This document shows, piece by piece, positions 5,414-5,491 of a stretch of DNA of 5,491 bases; position 1 is the stretch's first letter; every line of letters starts with the position of its first letter. The position numbers and the translations under genes are program-made. Source of the DNA: an uncultured Bacilli bacterium (GTDB lineage: Bacteria > Bacillota_I > Bacilli_A > RF39 > UBA660); NCBI GenBank assembly GCA_947628725.1, contig CANRAQ010000063.1, positions 1 to 5,491 of the forward strand, read 5' to 3'. The notes beneath the pieces are model-generated. The model saw only the letters and a list, made by a program, of their open reading frames with translations. It made no database searches and was not told the origin of the DNA.

Positions 5414-5491
5414 TAGATTTATTAGTTCAATTTAAACTAATATTTTTTTCTTTAATATTTGGTTTCTTTTTTTCAATATTTATAGAAATAT
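5410..5491 (+). CDS. yabQ: Sporulation protein YabQ, 3'-truncated by window edge
   Basis: Only 27 codons are visible before the window ends. The ATG at 5410 overlaps the yabP stop (ATGA). The peptide starts MIDLLVQF and continues as an almost uninterrupted hydrophobic run of Phe, Ile and Leu from about residue 9 to 25, consistent with the first membrane segment of YabQ, whose family typically begins with a short segment containing a QF pair followed by a membrane helix. YabQ is a multi-pass membrane protein required for spore cortex formation in B. subtilis. There is no clear SD, so translation probably depends on coupling to yabP. The assignment rests mainly on the yabP-yabQ gene order plus this short N-terminus, because too little sequence is present for a firm family match. 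Confidence 0.8.
   Translation, partial: MIDLLVQFKLIFFSLIFGFFFSIFIEI

Overview
The window comes from a very AT-rich bacterial chromosome, and every gene lies on the + strand. TGA is used as a stop (capA1 and yabP end in TGA) and tryptophan is TGG, so the standard bacterial code applies and a TGA=Trp mollicute is excluded. The base composition, the rnr-smpB pairing and the endospore genes spoVG, yabP and yabQ point to a low-GC Firmicute (Bacillota) of a spore-forming lineage. The exact group cannot be fixed from the sequence alone.

Layout, left to right. (1) 1-2007: rnr (RNase R), cut off at its 5' end by the window edge; its reading frame is open from base 1. (2) 2049-3176 and 3173-4303: two tandem paralogous membrane-anchored CapA/PGA_cap-family proteins, overlapping by 4 bp. 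(3) 4305-4745: smpB, one base after the second capA. (4) 4813-5070: spoVG, with its own promoter and strong Shine-Dalgarno (SD) sequence. (5) 5129-5413: yabP, behind a sigma-E-like promoter, coupled by a 4-bp ATGA overlap to (6) yabQ from 5410, which runs off the right edge after 27 codons.

How the genes relate. RNase R and SmpB belong to trans-translation and RNA quality control, and their genes are commonly neighbours in Firmicutes. Here two surface-type CapA genes sit between them, with translational coupling all the way from capA1 into smpB. The right part is a sporulation block: SpoVG is a nucleic-acid-binding regulator, and YabP and YabQ are spore-morphogenesis proteins made in the mother cell in Bacillus. 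Twice (after rnr and after spoVG) the stop codon lies inside a terminator-like hairpin, and the next gene's promoter overlaps that hairpin or its T-tract, giving very short predicted leaders. There is no gene-free stretch over 300 bases: the gaps are 41, 1, 67 and 58 bp, and each one over 1 bp is described under the regulatory features. I see no RNA gene, CRISPR array, insertion sequence or phage element. I found no clearly new multi-gene system; the most unusual point is the capA pair inside the rnr-smpB unit.
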